64,000 bases of DNA. Origin: Flammeovirga aprica JL-4 (GTDB taxonomy: Bacteria > Bacteroidota > Bacteroidia > Cytophagales > Flammeovirgaceae). The stretch is taken from contig NZ_JABANE010000027.1 in NCBI RefSeq assembly GCF_012844305.1, positions 25,386-89,385 of the forward strand. The letters are read 5' to 3'. Positions 26,804-36,458 of the stretch are shown here, in pieces (the first letter of the stretch is position 1; every line of letters begins with the position of its first letter). Both the position numbers and the translations under genes were made by a program. The notes below the pieces were generated by a model, which saw nothing but the letters and a program-made list of their open reading frames with translations, was not told where the DNA came from and did no database searches.

Positions 26804-27082
26804 AATGGTTTCATAACTTTACTTAAGTCAGACTTAACCCCTTTTTTGCAAACCATCTTAGCTCTTAACTTTTAAAAAAAGCAATGTACCCTCCTAACTG
26901 ACCTCTATACCTCCAATTCTCAACTTTTTGTACCCATTCATCATAAAATAAATGAGATTGATGACCTCTTAAATGTACCCCTTTCTAATTTTTTTACTCT
27001 TCCAATACCCCCTAGTTTTAGCTAATCAAAGCTTCAGCAGTAAGAAGCTACTATTTCAACCAACTTATTATTACTACTACAC

Positions 27083-29728
27083 ATGAAGTTTATAACAACA
27101 CTATCAATGTGTGTGTTAGTCTTTTTACTACCTTCAGTATCTAACGCACAAAATCCACTGACCGAACAAGAATACAATGAACTTTTCCCTTACCGATTTG
27201 GCACAGAGTCGGCTCCAGATGGAGGGTATGTATTCAATCCAGCCAATGATTTTTATACGTATGCAAGTTTTTTGGAAGCCATAGAGCGGATGAAAAACAT
27301 AAAGGTATACATGGAAAGAAGAGAAGGAACCAATCTTTACAAGGTCACAAGAGAAGATAAAACCACGGGAGTCACTAAAGTCATCAGAACAGATGCAGGG
27401 TTTGATGATTCATGGAATTCGCAGAAAAGCATCATCATGAAAGAGGTGGATTATGCTATGTTTTTAGCGGAAGGAACACAAGAACAACGTCGTAGAGAAT
27501 TGTCGGCATTTTTGGCCAATATCTCACAGGAAACAACAGGAGGATGGGCCACTGCTCCCGGTGGAAAATATGCTTGGGGATTGTATTTCAGAGAAGAGGT
27601 GAGCTATGCCGGCACAGACTTGATTGGTTATGTAGAACAGAACCACCCAGATTATCCTGCAGTACCCGGCAAATCGTATCACGGAAGAGGACCAATTCAA
27701 CTTTCATGGAACTACAATTACGGGCAGGTCAGTCAGTTTTTATACGGCGACAAAAATGTATTATTAGCCAATCCTGAAAGAGTGATTGAAGATGGTGCTT
27801 TGGCATTTCAAACTGCCATTTGGTTTTGGATGACACCACAGTATCCTAAACCTTCTGCTCACGATGTAATGGTGGGAAATTGGGAGCCGACATCTTATGA
27901 TTTAGAAAATAATAGATTTCCCGGTTTTGGTGTAACGGTTAATATCATCAATGGTGGACTGGAATGTGGTTCTGGCACTGAAAAGGCGAAAGTACTGAGC
28001 AGAATAGGGCATTATGAAAGACACTCTTCCATCTTGAATGTAACGACAGATTTAGACGGTCAGTCCACTTGTAATACCTGCGGTTGTGCCAATCAACGTG
28101 CCTTTGGTGGCAATGAACCAGAGCCAACTCCAAAGCAACCGAGAATCTCATTGCTTTCACCTACCTCAAATGAAGTGCGTATGGAGACTTTTTCAGCGAT
28201 TTCAATTGAAGCAAGTGTATTGGATAAAGAGGATCAGGCAATAGAAAATGTGTCTATTGCTGTTGATGGAACTGTTTTATCGACTACCGGAACAACAGCT
28301 TCATTTACGCCTTCAGCCTATGGTGTTTTGACTATCACAGTTGTTGCTGAAGATCGTTTTGGAGAGCAGAGTACTTTAAATTATGCTATTGAAATCATTG
28401 ACCCAAAAGTCAACTGTGGCACAGCTTGGGAAGCAAAAGTCTATGTTACGGGTGATGAAGTAGTGTATGAAGGTATTGTTTACAGTGCAGGATGGGAGAC
28501 GAAGGAAACAGATATTCCTGGCTCATCCAATGTATGGAAAATCAAAGCAACTTGCCCTGGATATACTTTTGATTGTACAGGAGCGGAAGAGTGGAGTGCA
28601 TCAAAAACATATCAAACTAACGGTATGAAAGTGGTTTACAACAATCAGATTTATACATTCCAAAAGTGGTGGTCTACAGGAAATCAACCAGATCAAGATC
28701 CTTCTACATGGCAACTGTTAGGAACTTGTTCAGGTGGCGGTGAAGTGGATAATCCACCAGTTGTTAATTTTATTTCGCCTGCAAATAACACGACTTATAC
28801 ATCATTGTCAGCAGTGAATATACAAGTGGAAGGAACGGATGATAAAGGGGCTTTGACTTGGAGCATTACAGCAAATGATCAGGAAGTAAGTACAGCTCCA
28901 CAATTTACCTTTACACCAACTGCCTTCGGTCAGTATACCATCACAGCAATTGCCACTGATTCCAAAGGGCAATCTACTTCGAAAAGTATTCAGCTCCTTT
29001 TCAAAGAAGAGACAACAGAAAATCAATTGCCTACAGTAACTATTGTAGTTGACAGCAATATCGAACAGGAAACATTATCTCCAGTCAGCGTTTCTATTGT
29101 AGCCAATGATACTGATGGTCAAGTGACATCCATTGTTTCAACGGTTGATGGTGCAACTTTCAATCAGTCTACTTTTAATTTCACTCCTTCTTCCTTTGGA
29201 AATCATACGATCAGTACCACTGTGACGGACAATGAAGGGGGACAAGCTTCTGCTTCAGTAACCATCACAGTAACCCAAAAAACAACAGGTGGAGATTGTA
29301 ATGGAGTAGAGGAATACACAGCTTACCCATCCATTTATCAAAGTGGTGATGTGGTGAGTTACCAAGGAAAATTGTATGAATCTGTAGTGAACAATTTATA
29401 TAATGTAACGCCAGGAACAGCAGATCATTGGTGGAAACCTATTGGAGAATGTGGTGCTTCGAATGCGAGAAAAATCACAATTGGTAGTAGTCTTCAGGAT
29501 GATATAAAAATCTATCCGAATCCTGTGGTCAACCGCCTTCATGTACAATTGATACAAAACACTACCTATCAAGTAGCATTGTTTAATGGAAATGGGCAAA
29601 AAATCCTTTCATTAGAGGATCAACAATCAAAGTTGGATATTGATTTCTCTACAATGGAAAAGGGGATGTATTACCTTCTTTTGGAATCTTCTGAAGGAAA
29701 GAAGACTTGGAAGAAATTGATTAAATAG
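27083..29728 (+). CDS. Secreted GH19 chitinase with chitin-binding modules and T9SS domain
   Basis: 881 residues. Signal peptide to SNA/QNPLT. The GH19 domain covers about 25-345: catalytic Glu in ISQETTGGW near residue 149, YHGRGPIQLSWNYNYG near 195, and VNIINGGLECG. Then a Big/PKD-like domain, two CBM5/12-like modules near 447 and 502 (EVVYEGIVY, KVVYNNQIY), two more Ig-like domains near 558 and 648, a third chitin-binding module near 742 (VVSYQGKLY) and the T9SS domain from about 806 (IKIYPNPVVNRL). It should degrade chitin outside the cell. It has no chitin-uptake neighbours. Confidence 0.92.
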   Translation: MKFITTLSMCVLVFLLPSVSNAQNPLTEQEYNELFPYRFGTESAPDGGYVFNPANDFYTYASFLEAIERMKNIKVYMERREGTNLYKVTREDKTTGVTKVIRTDAGFDDSWNSQKSIIMKEVDYAMFLAEGTQEQRRRELSAFLANISQETTGGWATAPGGKYAWGLYFREEVSYAGTDLIGYVEQNHPDYPAVPGKSYHGRGPIQLSWNYNYGQVSQFLYGDKNVLLANPERVIEDGALAFQTAIWFWMTPQYPKPSAHDVMVGNWEPTSYDLENNRFPGFGVTVNIINGGLECGSGTEKAKVLSRIGHYERHSSILNVTTDLDGQSTCNTCGCANQRAFGGNEPEPTPKQPRISLLSPTSNEVRMETFSAISIEASVLDKEDQAIENVSIAVDGTVLSTTGTTASFTPSAYGVLTITVVAEDRFGEQSTLNYAIEIIDPKVNCGTAWEAKVYVTGDEVVYEGIVYSAGWETKETDIPGSSNVWKIKATCPGYTFDCTGAEEWSASKTYQTNGMKVVYNNQIYTFQKWWSTGNQPDQDPSTWQLLGTCSGGGEVDNPPVVNFISPANNTTYTSLSAVNIQVEGTDDKGALTWSITANDQEVSTAPQFTFTPTAFGQYTITAIATDSKGQSTSKSIQLLFKEETTENQLPTVTIVVDSNIEQETLSPVSVSIVANDTDGQVTSIVSTVDGATFNQSTFNFTPSSFGNHTISTTVTDNEGGQASASVTITVTQKTTGGDCNGVEEYTAYPSIYQSGDVVSYQGKLYESVVNNLYNVTPGTADHWWKPIGECGASNARKITIGSSLQDDIKIYPNPVVNRLHVQLIQNTTYQVALFNGNGQKILSLEDQQSKLDIDFSTMEKGMYYLLLESSEGKKTWKKLIK

Positions 29729-29740
29729 AAAAGTAATTTT

Positions 29741-29798
29741 GAGTTAAGAATGAAGGTGGTTCTTGTACCATAACAAGAACCACCTTCATTCTTAACTC
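29741..29798. terminator. Perfect 26-bp palindrome between convergent genes
   Basis: GAGTTAAGAATGAAGGTGG continuing to TTCTTGT (29741-29766) is exactly mirrored at 29773-29798 with a 6-nt loop. It separates the chitinase from the BamA-like gene and probably terminates both. The arms are built from the end module of the composite repeat family. Confidence 0.75.
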
Positions 29799-29808
29799 TT
29801 AACTCATA

Positions 29809-30966
29809 TTATCTAAACCAATTACTACCTACAGTCAAGTACCAAGCCCATATCTCAGGACCTCTTGCAACATCAATACCTGCATGCAAACCATAATCAG
29901 AGGCAATAAAATAGCGGAAACCAAATCCTCCAGCCACTCTTGATTGTGTGAAATCAAACTCTTGAATTTTAGGAGCAGTGAAGCCAGTTCCTACAAAACC
30001 TACAGCGCTCCATCTGCTGAACACTTGCCACCTCCACTCAGTTTCTAGCACCAATGCATTATGATTCTGATAGCGGAGAGCAGGAATACCTCTTAGGCTT
30101 ACAAATGGAAGTTCGAAGAAAGGAACATTATCACCCCATTTTGCTTGATATTGCAAGCGATAACCGGAGAAGAGTTTTTTCTTTTTGATGGGCAGGTAGA
30201 AATAGGTTCGGTGAGCGAAATTGGTGTAATCATTATCACCTCCCAGGGATTTATCAAATAGACCAAACTCCGTTGCGGTCATTATACCTTTTGTAGGAGT
30301 AAAGGTATTATCCCTATTGTCCCACATCAGTACTACATTCATTCCCCCAAGATTTGTAGCTTCTTTCAGCGGTTCAGTTTCAGGCTCATTATCGATAAAC
30401 GTTACGTTATTATTAAAGAAAATATAATTAAGGCCTGTAAAAAGTGGAAGATCTTTTTTGGGCCTGAATAGGAACTCGTGAAAAGTCATCAAGCCCTGCA
30501 TATTGAAACTGTATTCTCCATCATCAATTACACCAGAGCCATAAAAAGTGAGGTTGGGAGAGAGATAGGCTAAAGCACCCAAATAGCGGAAACGGTCATT
30601 TTTATAAGATCCTTGATGGAAAAGAGCTCCTAGCCAAGTACCATTTGCAGTATAAGCTCCTGCCACTCCTGTGGTAATAGGAGGAAGGTCTTTGCTCTGT
30701 GCATAACGATTTAAGGTGTCAAGGTTTTCTCTTTGTTTTTTCTGTCCATGAAAATAAATAGCAGTCAAACCTCCACCAAATCCTACTGCGGGTTCGGTGA
30801 TGATGATAGGTACTGGTAAAAAACCAAAACCAGCATTCAAAAAGTTACTGACATCTACAGCATTGTCTACTGAATCAATAAAGTATTTTTGAAATGTGCT
30901 TTGAGCAGATGCATTTTGATAGATGAAAAATAAAGATAAAAAAGAGAATAGTTTGAAATATTTCAT
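29809..30966 (-). CDS. BamA/TamA-type outer-membrane beta-barrel protein (surface antigen-like)
   Basis: 385 residues with a signal peptide (to NASA/QSTF) and then alternating amphipathic strands typical of the bacterial surface antigen (Omp85) barrel: AVGFGGGLTAIYFHG, NRDNTFTPTKGIMTATEFG, and a final aromatic NWFR. No POTRA repeats fit before the barrel, so it is a short barrel-only member. Such proteins often sit beside secreted enzymes, but its passenger is unknown. It converges with the chitinase gene. Confidence 0.8.
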   Translation of the reverse strand: MKYFKLFSFLSLFFIYQNASAQSTFQKYFIDSVDNAVDVSNFLNAGFGFLPVPIIITEPAVGFGGGLTAIYFHGQKKQRENLDTLNRYAQSKDLPPITTGVAGAYTANGTWLGALFHQGSYKNDRFRYLGALAYLSPNLTFYGSGVIDDGEYSFNMQGLMTFHEFLFRPKKDLPLFTGLNYIFFNNNVTFIDNEPETEPLKEATNLGGMNVVLMWDNRDNTFTPTKGIMTATEFGLFDKSLGGDNDYTNFAHRTYFYLPIKKKKLFSGYRLQYQAKWGDNVPFFELPFVSLRGIPALRYQNHNALVLETEWRWQVFSRWSAVGFVGTGFTAPKIQEFDFTQSRVAGGFGFRYFIASDYGLHAGIDVARGPEIWAWYLTVGSNWFR

Positions 30967-31093
30967 GGAAAGAGAGTCAAACGAATTTGAAGAGTTAATA
31001 AAGAAATTGAACTGTGTTATTATGCATAGAAATCTAATAAAGACCTCTAAACAAAGATATTATAAATTCTGAGTAATCAATTGCTTTAGTCAT

Positions 31094-31128
31094 AAAAAAA
31101 CACCTCAAACATTAACGTTTAAGATGTT
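31094..31128 (-). terminator. Terminator of a short minus-strand gene
   Basis: On the minus strand AACATCTTAAAC pairs with GTTTGAGGTGTT (two G-T pairs) and is followed by seven T. Confidence 0.65.
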
Positions 31129-31138
31129 CTCGCATTTC

Positions 31139-31246
31139 CTACTTTGTATTTTTATTGTTCTTCAGATTATAAACTTCTGCTGAAATAACAGCCGCTTTAA
31201 TCCCTAGAACCATAATTTTTCTGCAGTTAGAAAGTATCTTTTTCAT
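31139..31246 (-). CDS. Possible 35-residue peptide
   Basis: Reads MKKILSNCRKIMVLGIKAAV, then ISAEVYNLKNNKNTK and a stop, with a terminator 11 bp later. The Lys-rich start and short hydrophobic middle suggest a small membrane-associated or secreted peptide. The upstream sequence is AT-rich. There is no homology that I recognise; the terminator is the main support. Confidence 0.4.
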   Translation of the reverse strand: MKKILSNCRKIMVLGIKAAVISAEVYNLKNNKNTK

Positions 31247-31432
31247 AGTGTTTCTTATTTCTATAATTAAACTATTAGAGCTATAATAAAAATGTACGGA
31301 ATATATTGAACGATTGTTCAGTTTTTTTGATTTGAATTTAATATATTAACAATTTTAGGTACCTTTATGCTATCACTTAGATGAGTTGATTTCTGAATAT
31401 ACTTTTACCATTCACCACTTTTCACTGACAAT

Positions 31433-31936
31433 ATGCGTGCATTTCAAACAGACAGACTACAACTAGAGGTTATTCAGCCTTCTGATTTTGATGAAATATT
31501 AGAGATTTTCAATGAAGATGACATCTTCAAATATATTACTCCCCTTCAAGGATTAAGCCGTGTTGAGCATGTTTTAAAATTGCATCGCAAAGTCAACGAG
31601 GCCAAAAACAGGGAAGGATATATCTGGGCAGTGAGAGAGCATGACTCTAAAGAATTAATAGGCCTTATCAATTTAAACCAATTGCCGGATACTCATGATA
31701 TTCAGATTGGGTGGATTTTAAGCCAGAAGTTTCAAGGGAAAGGCTATGCTTATGAATCTGCGAAAGTGGTTTTTGATTATGGAGTCAATGAATGGAAAGT
31801 AAACCCTATTTTTGCCGTAGTAGAAGATGGTAATATTGCATCTGAAAAGATTGCTTTGAAACTGGGATTGGAATTCAGACACTATTTCACAGAAGATGAT
31901 GGTATACAGCTGAAGATGTTTAGTTATTGCAAATAA
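31433..31936 (+). CDS. GNAT-family N-acetyltransferase (RimJ/RimL type)
   Basis: 167 residues. It starts TDRLQLEVIQPSDFDEILEI, characteristic of RimJ/RimL-like GNATs, and the acetyl-CoA site is at QIGWILSQKFQGKGYAYESA (Q-x-x-G-x-A-like loop), followed by IFAVVEDGNIASEKIALKLG. It probably acetylates a protein N-terminus or a small amine. The gene stands alone and shares a bidirectional terminator with the AsmA gene. Confidence 0.85.
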   Translation: MRAFQTDRLQLEVIQPSDFDEILEIFNEDDIFKYITPLQGLSRVEHVLKLHRKVNEAKNREGYIWAVREHDSKELIGLINLNQLPDTHDIQIGWILSQKFQGKGYAYESAKVVFDYGVNEWKVNPIFAVVEDGNIASEKIALKLGLEFRHYFTEDDGIQLKMFSYCK

Positions 31937-31989
31937 AAAAGTCCATCCTTATTACACACTTATTCGTGTACTAAGGATGGACTTTTTTA
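31935..31989. terminator. Bidirectional terminator between GNAT and AsmA-like genes
   Basis: AAAAAAGTCCATCCTTA is mirrored by TAAGGATGGACTTTTTT around a 20-nt loop. A-run and T-run flanks make it usable from both sides. Confidence 0.88.
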
Positions 31990-32004
31990 GGTGAGAGTTA
32001 AGAA

Positions 32005-35000
32005 TTATTTCCCTTTCTTATCCTTCTTTTTGTCTTTTTTTCCTTTACCGAGTTTGATATTGTAATCATCCACAGTACCCTCAATTCTTACAGCTACATA
32101 TTTACCACCTTCATCCTGTTGGATTTCATCAGGCTCATCGTCTTTTTTCTTTTTGCCACCGGTTAGTGTATTCCAAGCGACAGAGCGGACGAGTCGGAAA
32201 GGTACTTCTACCATATATGCCATCTGCATATCCAAGTGTTGTTCACCCGACATGTAAATCTGACCTATTGTGGAAGCAATACTCATACGTGGAATATAGA
32301 AAACGCCATTTTCAACTGTGAATTTATTTTGTAAAGTATCAAAACGGATGTTGTTCATATCCTTGTTTCCAAAGTAAGTAGCCATTGCTTCTAATGGAGC
32401 AAAATCAACCACACGTCCATTCAATAGCGTCATATCAATATCGGCTGAAGTCTGAGCAATATCGATCGTCAGGTCATTATTAATATGTGCTTTGGCGGTC
32501 ATTGTTGAATTCAAAATACCGTCAAAGTTTTCAGAGATATTGATTTTATCCCCTTCATATTCCACCTCAAAATCTACTTGAGAAAGGTCCACATTTTTAA
32601 GCTTCGCTTTTCCATCCATGATTACTTTTTGAGGATCTTGTAAGTTGGCTAATCCCGAAAGTTCTAAACCTCCTATATCTCCCAAGCGTACTTGTACATC
32701 ATTCAGAGCAATCGTCTGATCCGGTGAAGTAGTCACTTGTCCTTTGAAATTTTTGATGTTCATTTCCATCAATTTCATTTGGTCCACTTTCACGTCCAAC
32801 TCCAGTTTAGGGTATTTGATAGCAAAAAGATCAACAGGTTCTTCTTCTTCAATCTGCTGTGCTCTTGATGCAGATGATGCCTCATAACTTTCAGCCGGCA
32901 AGGTCAGTTTCAATAGCTCATTGAAGTTGATCATTTTGGCATCTACTTGGAATTTGCCATGGAAATCCTTTTTAGTAGAATCAGTGATATTATACAATTG
33001 AGCATTGAAAGTCATATCACTTTGCCCCACTTTCCCTGTGAAATCATTCAGCATGATATTGTTATCATTTTTCACCAATTCAAATTTGAAGTTTCTGAAT
33101 AGCAAAGGTGAAATACTCAACCTCCATTTCAGACCCTTCATCCACAAACGGAAGTTAGGGATTTTCTTACCAGAGAATAATTCTTGATTGACCACATCAA
33201 CACCTCCAGCAATTTGGAAGTTGTTCATTTTTTCATTTTTGAATGTCTTCGGTACCAATAGAGAATCACCATACGTAAAGAAATCTACTACACGCATGGA
33301 GTTAGATTGTATGTTGAAACCGGATTTGATAGTAATTGTTGAATCTTTGTATACCAATCCATCATAATTTTCAAAACCGCCTTGGAATTTGAAATCACTC
33401 TCCCCGATATTTCCTTTCAGATATTTTACACCAATGTGTTTTTTGGTAATCCCCATCAAACCTGTGACGCTGTGAACAGGCTGGAAGTTTTCGAAGTGTG
33501 TTTGGAGGTCATTGATTTGAAGCGTACCGTAAGGTAAAAGCTTATAATTACTGATACCTTCAGAGGTTGTTTTTAATGTGAAATCAATGTTGATATCATG
33601 GAGGTTTTCCGCCAAACTAGAATCAATAGAATCGGAGTATTCTAATAACTCTTTTACCATCAGATGTTTTGATTCCAGTTTCACATCAGCAATAATATCA
33701 GTTTTCATCCCCAATGCATAAAACAGTAGGTTATCAATATTACCATTGAATTTAAAATCACTGCCATCCAACTGTCCTTTCAAATCTTTTACCCCAAGGT
33801 GATTGTCCCAGATGTAGAAAATACCGCCCATGCTGTGAGGTTTCATTCCGGTAGGTTTATGTTTGAAATGAAGGTTATCCACTTTCAGTGCAATCTTCTG
33901 TTCTGCTTGATTGAGGTTTAAGAATTTCTTCTTTTCAATATCAATATCATAAGTAACATCTGCTTGGAATTCTACCTTACCGCCTAAGCTGTCGATGGGC
34001 AAATCAGTCAGCAAGTCATTGAAATCATCCAAGCCCATATTAGCTTCCCATTGCAGGTCAATATGTGGTTGTTTAATACCGTTGGAAACCGCAAGCTGAC
34101 CTCTTGTATCACCATTGGTAGATTCAATCACAAACTTGCTCAAGTCAAATTGTAGTTGTGAAAAGTCTGCAGAGTCACCTGTATTGAGGTAAGCCTTGAA
34201 GCTGAAATCATTGATAGCATAAGGTGTTTTTAAACTCTTTAATGTGAATTTTTTCAATTCTACATTCGCTTCTACTTTAGGAAGTGTAGAGGCCGATTTA
34301 CCAGTTACCTTAGCGTCAAATTCAAGGCCGTCTAATGTACTTGAGTAATTTGATTTTAATTTTTCAACATCAATCTTTCCATTGGCTAGAAGATTAATAA
34401 TATTCAGGTCTTTTTGTGAAGCATGGATATCAAGATCCAAATACATTTCGTTCGGAATGTCGACTGTTCCCGAAAGGGCAAAAGCGGCGCCTTCCAATAA
34501 AGCATCACAAGTGTCTATGGTAATGAATTTACGTTTTCTGTCAAATCTTAAATCAGATACAAACTCCAAGTTTTTATTAGGCCAGAGAATCTTTTTCTCT
34601 TTCAGAATACCTAACAGTTCCACATTAAATAATAAGTGATTGGAAATGATATCTTCATTGTATTCTAAGGAAGTTGTGATTTGATGTACCTGCATTCCCA
34701 CGCCCACTTCGGTCATTCCATTATAAGCGGTGATTTTAATATTTTTCAATGTCAGTTCATCCAATGCAATATTAAAAGCAGGAGGAGCTGATTGTGTAGT
34801 ATCTGCCGGTTCTTCTACTTTAGTAGTATCAGAAAGGTCGATGCCCAAGGCGTTGACAAGGTTAAACGTACTGTCTTTATAAGTACGGAGGTTTACCTCT
34901 CCATCTTCTAACTTGATAGCACCAATATGTACATCACCGTTGATCAGTTTCATTATGTTTATAGAAACATAAAAGTTACTCAAAGCGGCAATAGGCTTTG

Positions 35001-35283
35001 CGTCTTCTTTTCTGACTTCAGGTTTCTTTTCATGATAAACAATATCTTGAAGCTGTAAAGTAAAATTAGGGAAGTCCTCAAAAGGTGCAATACCGATCTG
35101 CCCGATTTGAAGTTCACCATTCTGTTCCTGATTGGCGGCTTCCATGACTTTTTCTTTGATTGTTTGTCTATTGGCGTAAAATAAAATAACCCCAAGGATT
35201 ATTATACCCACAATACCTAAGAAGATATAACCAGACCATTTTAATATTTGCTTTCCAATTGGTGTTTGATCTTTCACTTGCAA
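32005..35283 (-). CDS. Large AsmA-like envelope protein
   Basis: 1092 residues. A single N-terminal membrane helix (YIFLGIVGIIILGVILFYA, near 15-35) is followed by a long periplasmic chain of repeating beta segments of the type LKDLKGQLDGSDFKFNG and LKGNIGESDFKFQGG, as in AsmA/TamB-like lipid-transfer proteins. The C-terminus has the AsmA-like end (MSGEQHLDMQMAYMVEVPF) and a Lys/Asp-rich cytosol-like tail (GKGKKDKKKDKKGK). It probably bridges the periplasm in lipid or outer-membrane homeostasis. It is transcribed alone. Confidence 0.85.
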   Translation of the reverse strand: MQVKDQTPIGKQILKWSGYIFLGIVGIIILGVILFYANRQTIKEKVMEAANQEQNGELQIGQIGIAPFEDFPNFTLQLQDIVYHEKKPEVRKEDAKPIAALSNFYVSINIMKLINGDVHIGAIKLEDGEVNLRTYKDSTFNLVNALGIDLSDTTKVEEPADTTQSAPPAFNIALDELTLKNIKITAYNGMTEVGVGMQVHQITTSLEYNEDIISNHLLFNVELLGILKEKKILWPNKNLEFVSDLRFDRKRKFITIDTCDALLEGAAFALSGTVDIPNEMYLDLDIHASQKDLNIINLLANGKIDVEKLKSNYSSTLDGLEFDAKVTGKSASTLPKVEANVELKKFTLKSLKTPYAINDFSFKAYLNTGDSADFSQLQFDLSKFVIESTNGDTRGQLAVSNGIKQPHIDLQWEANMGLDDFNDLLTDLPIDSLGGKVEFQADVTYDIDIEKKKFLNLNQAEQKIALKVDNLHFKHKPTGMKPHSMGGIFYIWDNHLGVKDLKGQLDGSDFKFNGNIDNLLFYALGMKTDIIADVKLESKHLMVKELLEYSDSIDSSLAENLHDINIDFTLKTTSEGISNYKLLPYGTLQINDLQTHFENFQPVHSVTGLMGITKKHIGVKYLKGNIGESDFKFQGGFENYDGLVYKDSTITIKSGFNIQSNSMRVVDFFTYGDSLLVPKTFKNEKMNNFQIAGGVDVVNQELFSGKKIPNFRLWMKGLKWRLSISPLLFRNFKFELVKNDNNIMLNDFTGKVGQSDMTFNAQLYNITDSTKKDFHGKFQVDAKMINFNELLKLTLPAESYEASSASRAQQIEEEEPVDLFAIKYPKLELDVKVDQMKLMEMNIKNFKGQVTTSPDQTIALNDVQVRLGDIGGLELSGLANLQDPQKVIMDGKAKLKNVDLSQVDFEVEYEGDKINISENFDGILNSTMTAKAHINNDLTIDIAQTSADIDMTLLNGRVVDFAPLEAMATYFGNKDMNNIRFDTLQNKFTVENGVFYIPRMSIASTIGQIYMSGEQHLDMQMAYMVEVPFRLVRSVAWNTLTGGKKKKDDEPDEIQQDEGGKYVAVRIEGTVDDYNIKLGKGKKDKKKDKKGK

Positions 35284-35590
35284 TACTATTTTTATTAAGG
35301 GAAAAAGGAATTGATTAATGTAATACTCAGAAATGTCTAATATCCGATGTATACGATCAAATGAGAGAATAGATTTTTTAGAAAGATATAAAAAAAAGCC
35401 GTAAGCCTTAATTTATCTAAAAAGAAATATTACTCTTATTAAAATAAAACCTTAAAATGTTCAGTAGTAGTCATATACCTTGAGGGGGAAGTTGGAAATT
35501 GTAATTCTCTTATTCTGTTAACAAATACGAAGTATTGCCTAATCTTAAAGTGTCCTATTGACATTAATAGAATTATTAACTTGTTTTGAT

Positions 35591-35610
35591 ATGTTCAAAC
35601 ATATGAACAT
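35591..35610 (+). promoter_or_regulatory. Inverted-repeat operator at the GntR gene start
   Basis: ATGTTCA, 6 nt, TGAACAT: perfect 7-bp arms, ending 5 bp before the ATG at 35616. A repressor bound here would block its own translation start region, so autoregulation is likely. No second copy was found upstream of the kinase or isomerase genes. The rest of the 330-bp intergenic region shows nothing definite. Confidence 0.55.
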
Positions 35611-35615
35611 GAATT

Positions 35616-36344
35616 ATGAATATACTTATCAACCATACCTCATCAGTACCTTTTCACAAGCAGATTGAAGAGGAATTAAGAAAACTCATCGACACCGGTG
35701 AATACGACAATGGTAAACTTTTTCCTAAAGAAGTGGACATCAGCAACCGTGTGGGCGTTTCGAGAAACACAGTAAGGCAAGCAATTAACACTTTAGTAGG
35801 AGAAGGATTATTGGAGCGAAAGAAAGGTGTAGGGACTACTGTTGCTAAAAAGAAAATAGGCACAAAACTATCTGAATGGCATAGCTTCACGCAGGAAATG
35901 AGTGCGAAAGGGATTCCATTTAAAAATTACATGGTCAAGCACGACGTTGTAGATGCAGATCATTCCACGGCTGAAAGATTGAATGTAGAAGAAGGTAAAG
36001 AAGTGCACCGTTTAATTCGTTTAAGAGGTGATCAGAACGATCCTTTCGTCTACTTTATTTCATGGTTTCACCCTAGAGTAAGCTTCAGCGAAGACGAACA
36101 GTTTGATCAGCCTTTATATGATATTATTGAGGAGAAATTCAACATTGTCTTGACAAAATCTTCTGAAGAACTGACAGCCATGATTGCTGATAAAGAGTTA
36201 GCTGCATTATTAAAGATTGAAGTGGGAGCACCCGTTTTATTCCGATCAAGAGTAGTTTCTGATCCGGGGGGAAGAGTGGTGGAAATCAACCATGGATATT
36301 ATAGAGCCGATAGATTTACGTATCAGATTGAAATTAATAAATAG
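35616..36344 (+). CDS. GntR-family regulator with UTRA (HutC-type) domain
   Basis: 242 residues. The N-terminal winged helix is typical: VPFHKQIEEELRKLIDTGEY, then LFPKEVDISNRVGVSRNTVR and EGLLERKKGVGTTV. Residues about 90-240 are the UTRA ligand-binding fold (HRLIRLRGDQNDPFVYFISW, near 130-150; ending GGRVVEINHGYYRADRF). UTRA domains usually bind phosphorylated sugars. It heads the mannose-like gene run and is likely its local repressor, with the ligand perhaps mannose 6-phosphate. Confidence 0.9.
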   Translation: MNILINHTSSVPFHKQIEEELRKLIDTGEYDNGKLFPKEVDISNRVGVSRNTVRQAINTLVGEGLLERKKGVGTTVAKKKIGTKLSEWHSFTQEMSAKGIPFKNYMVKHDVVDADHSTAERLNVEEGKEVHRLIRLRGDQNDPFVYFISWFHPRVSFSEDEQFDQPLYDIIEEKFNIVLTKSSEELTAMIADKELAALLKIEVGAPVLFRSRVVSDPGGRVVEINHGYYRADRFTYQIEINK

Positions 36345-36458
36345 ATACAGAAATATCTATTGACAAGTTTTAATAACCCATAAGTCAAGTTCCGAGTAAT
36401 AAGAATTGCTTGGAGCTGACTTTAAACTAGACCACTAAACAAATTCTACAAAGAAGAA

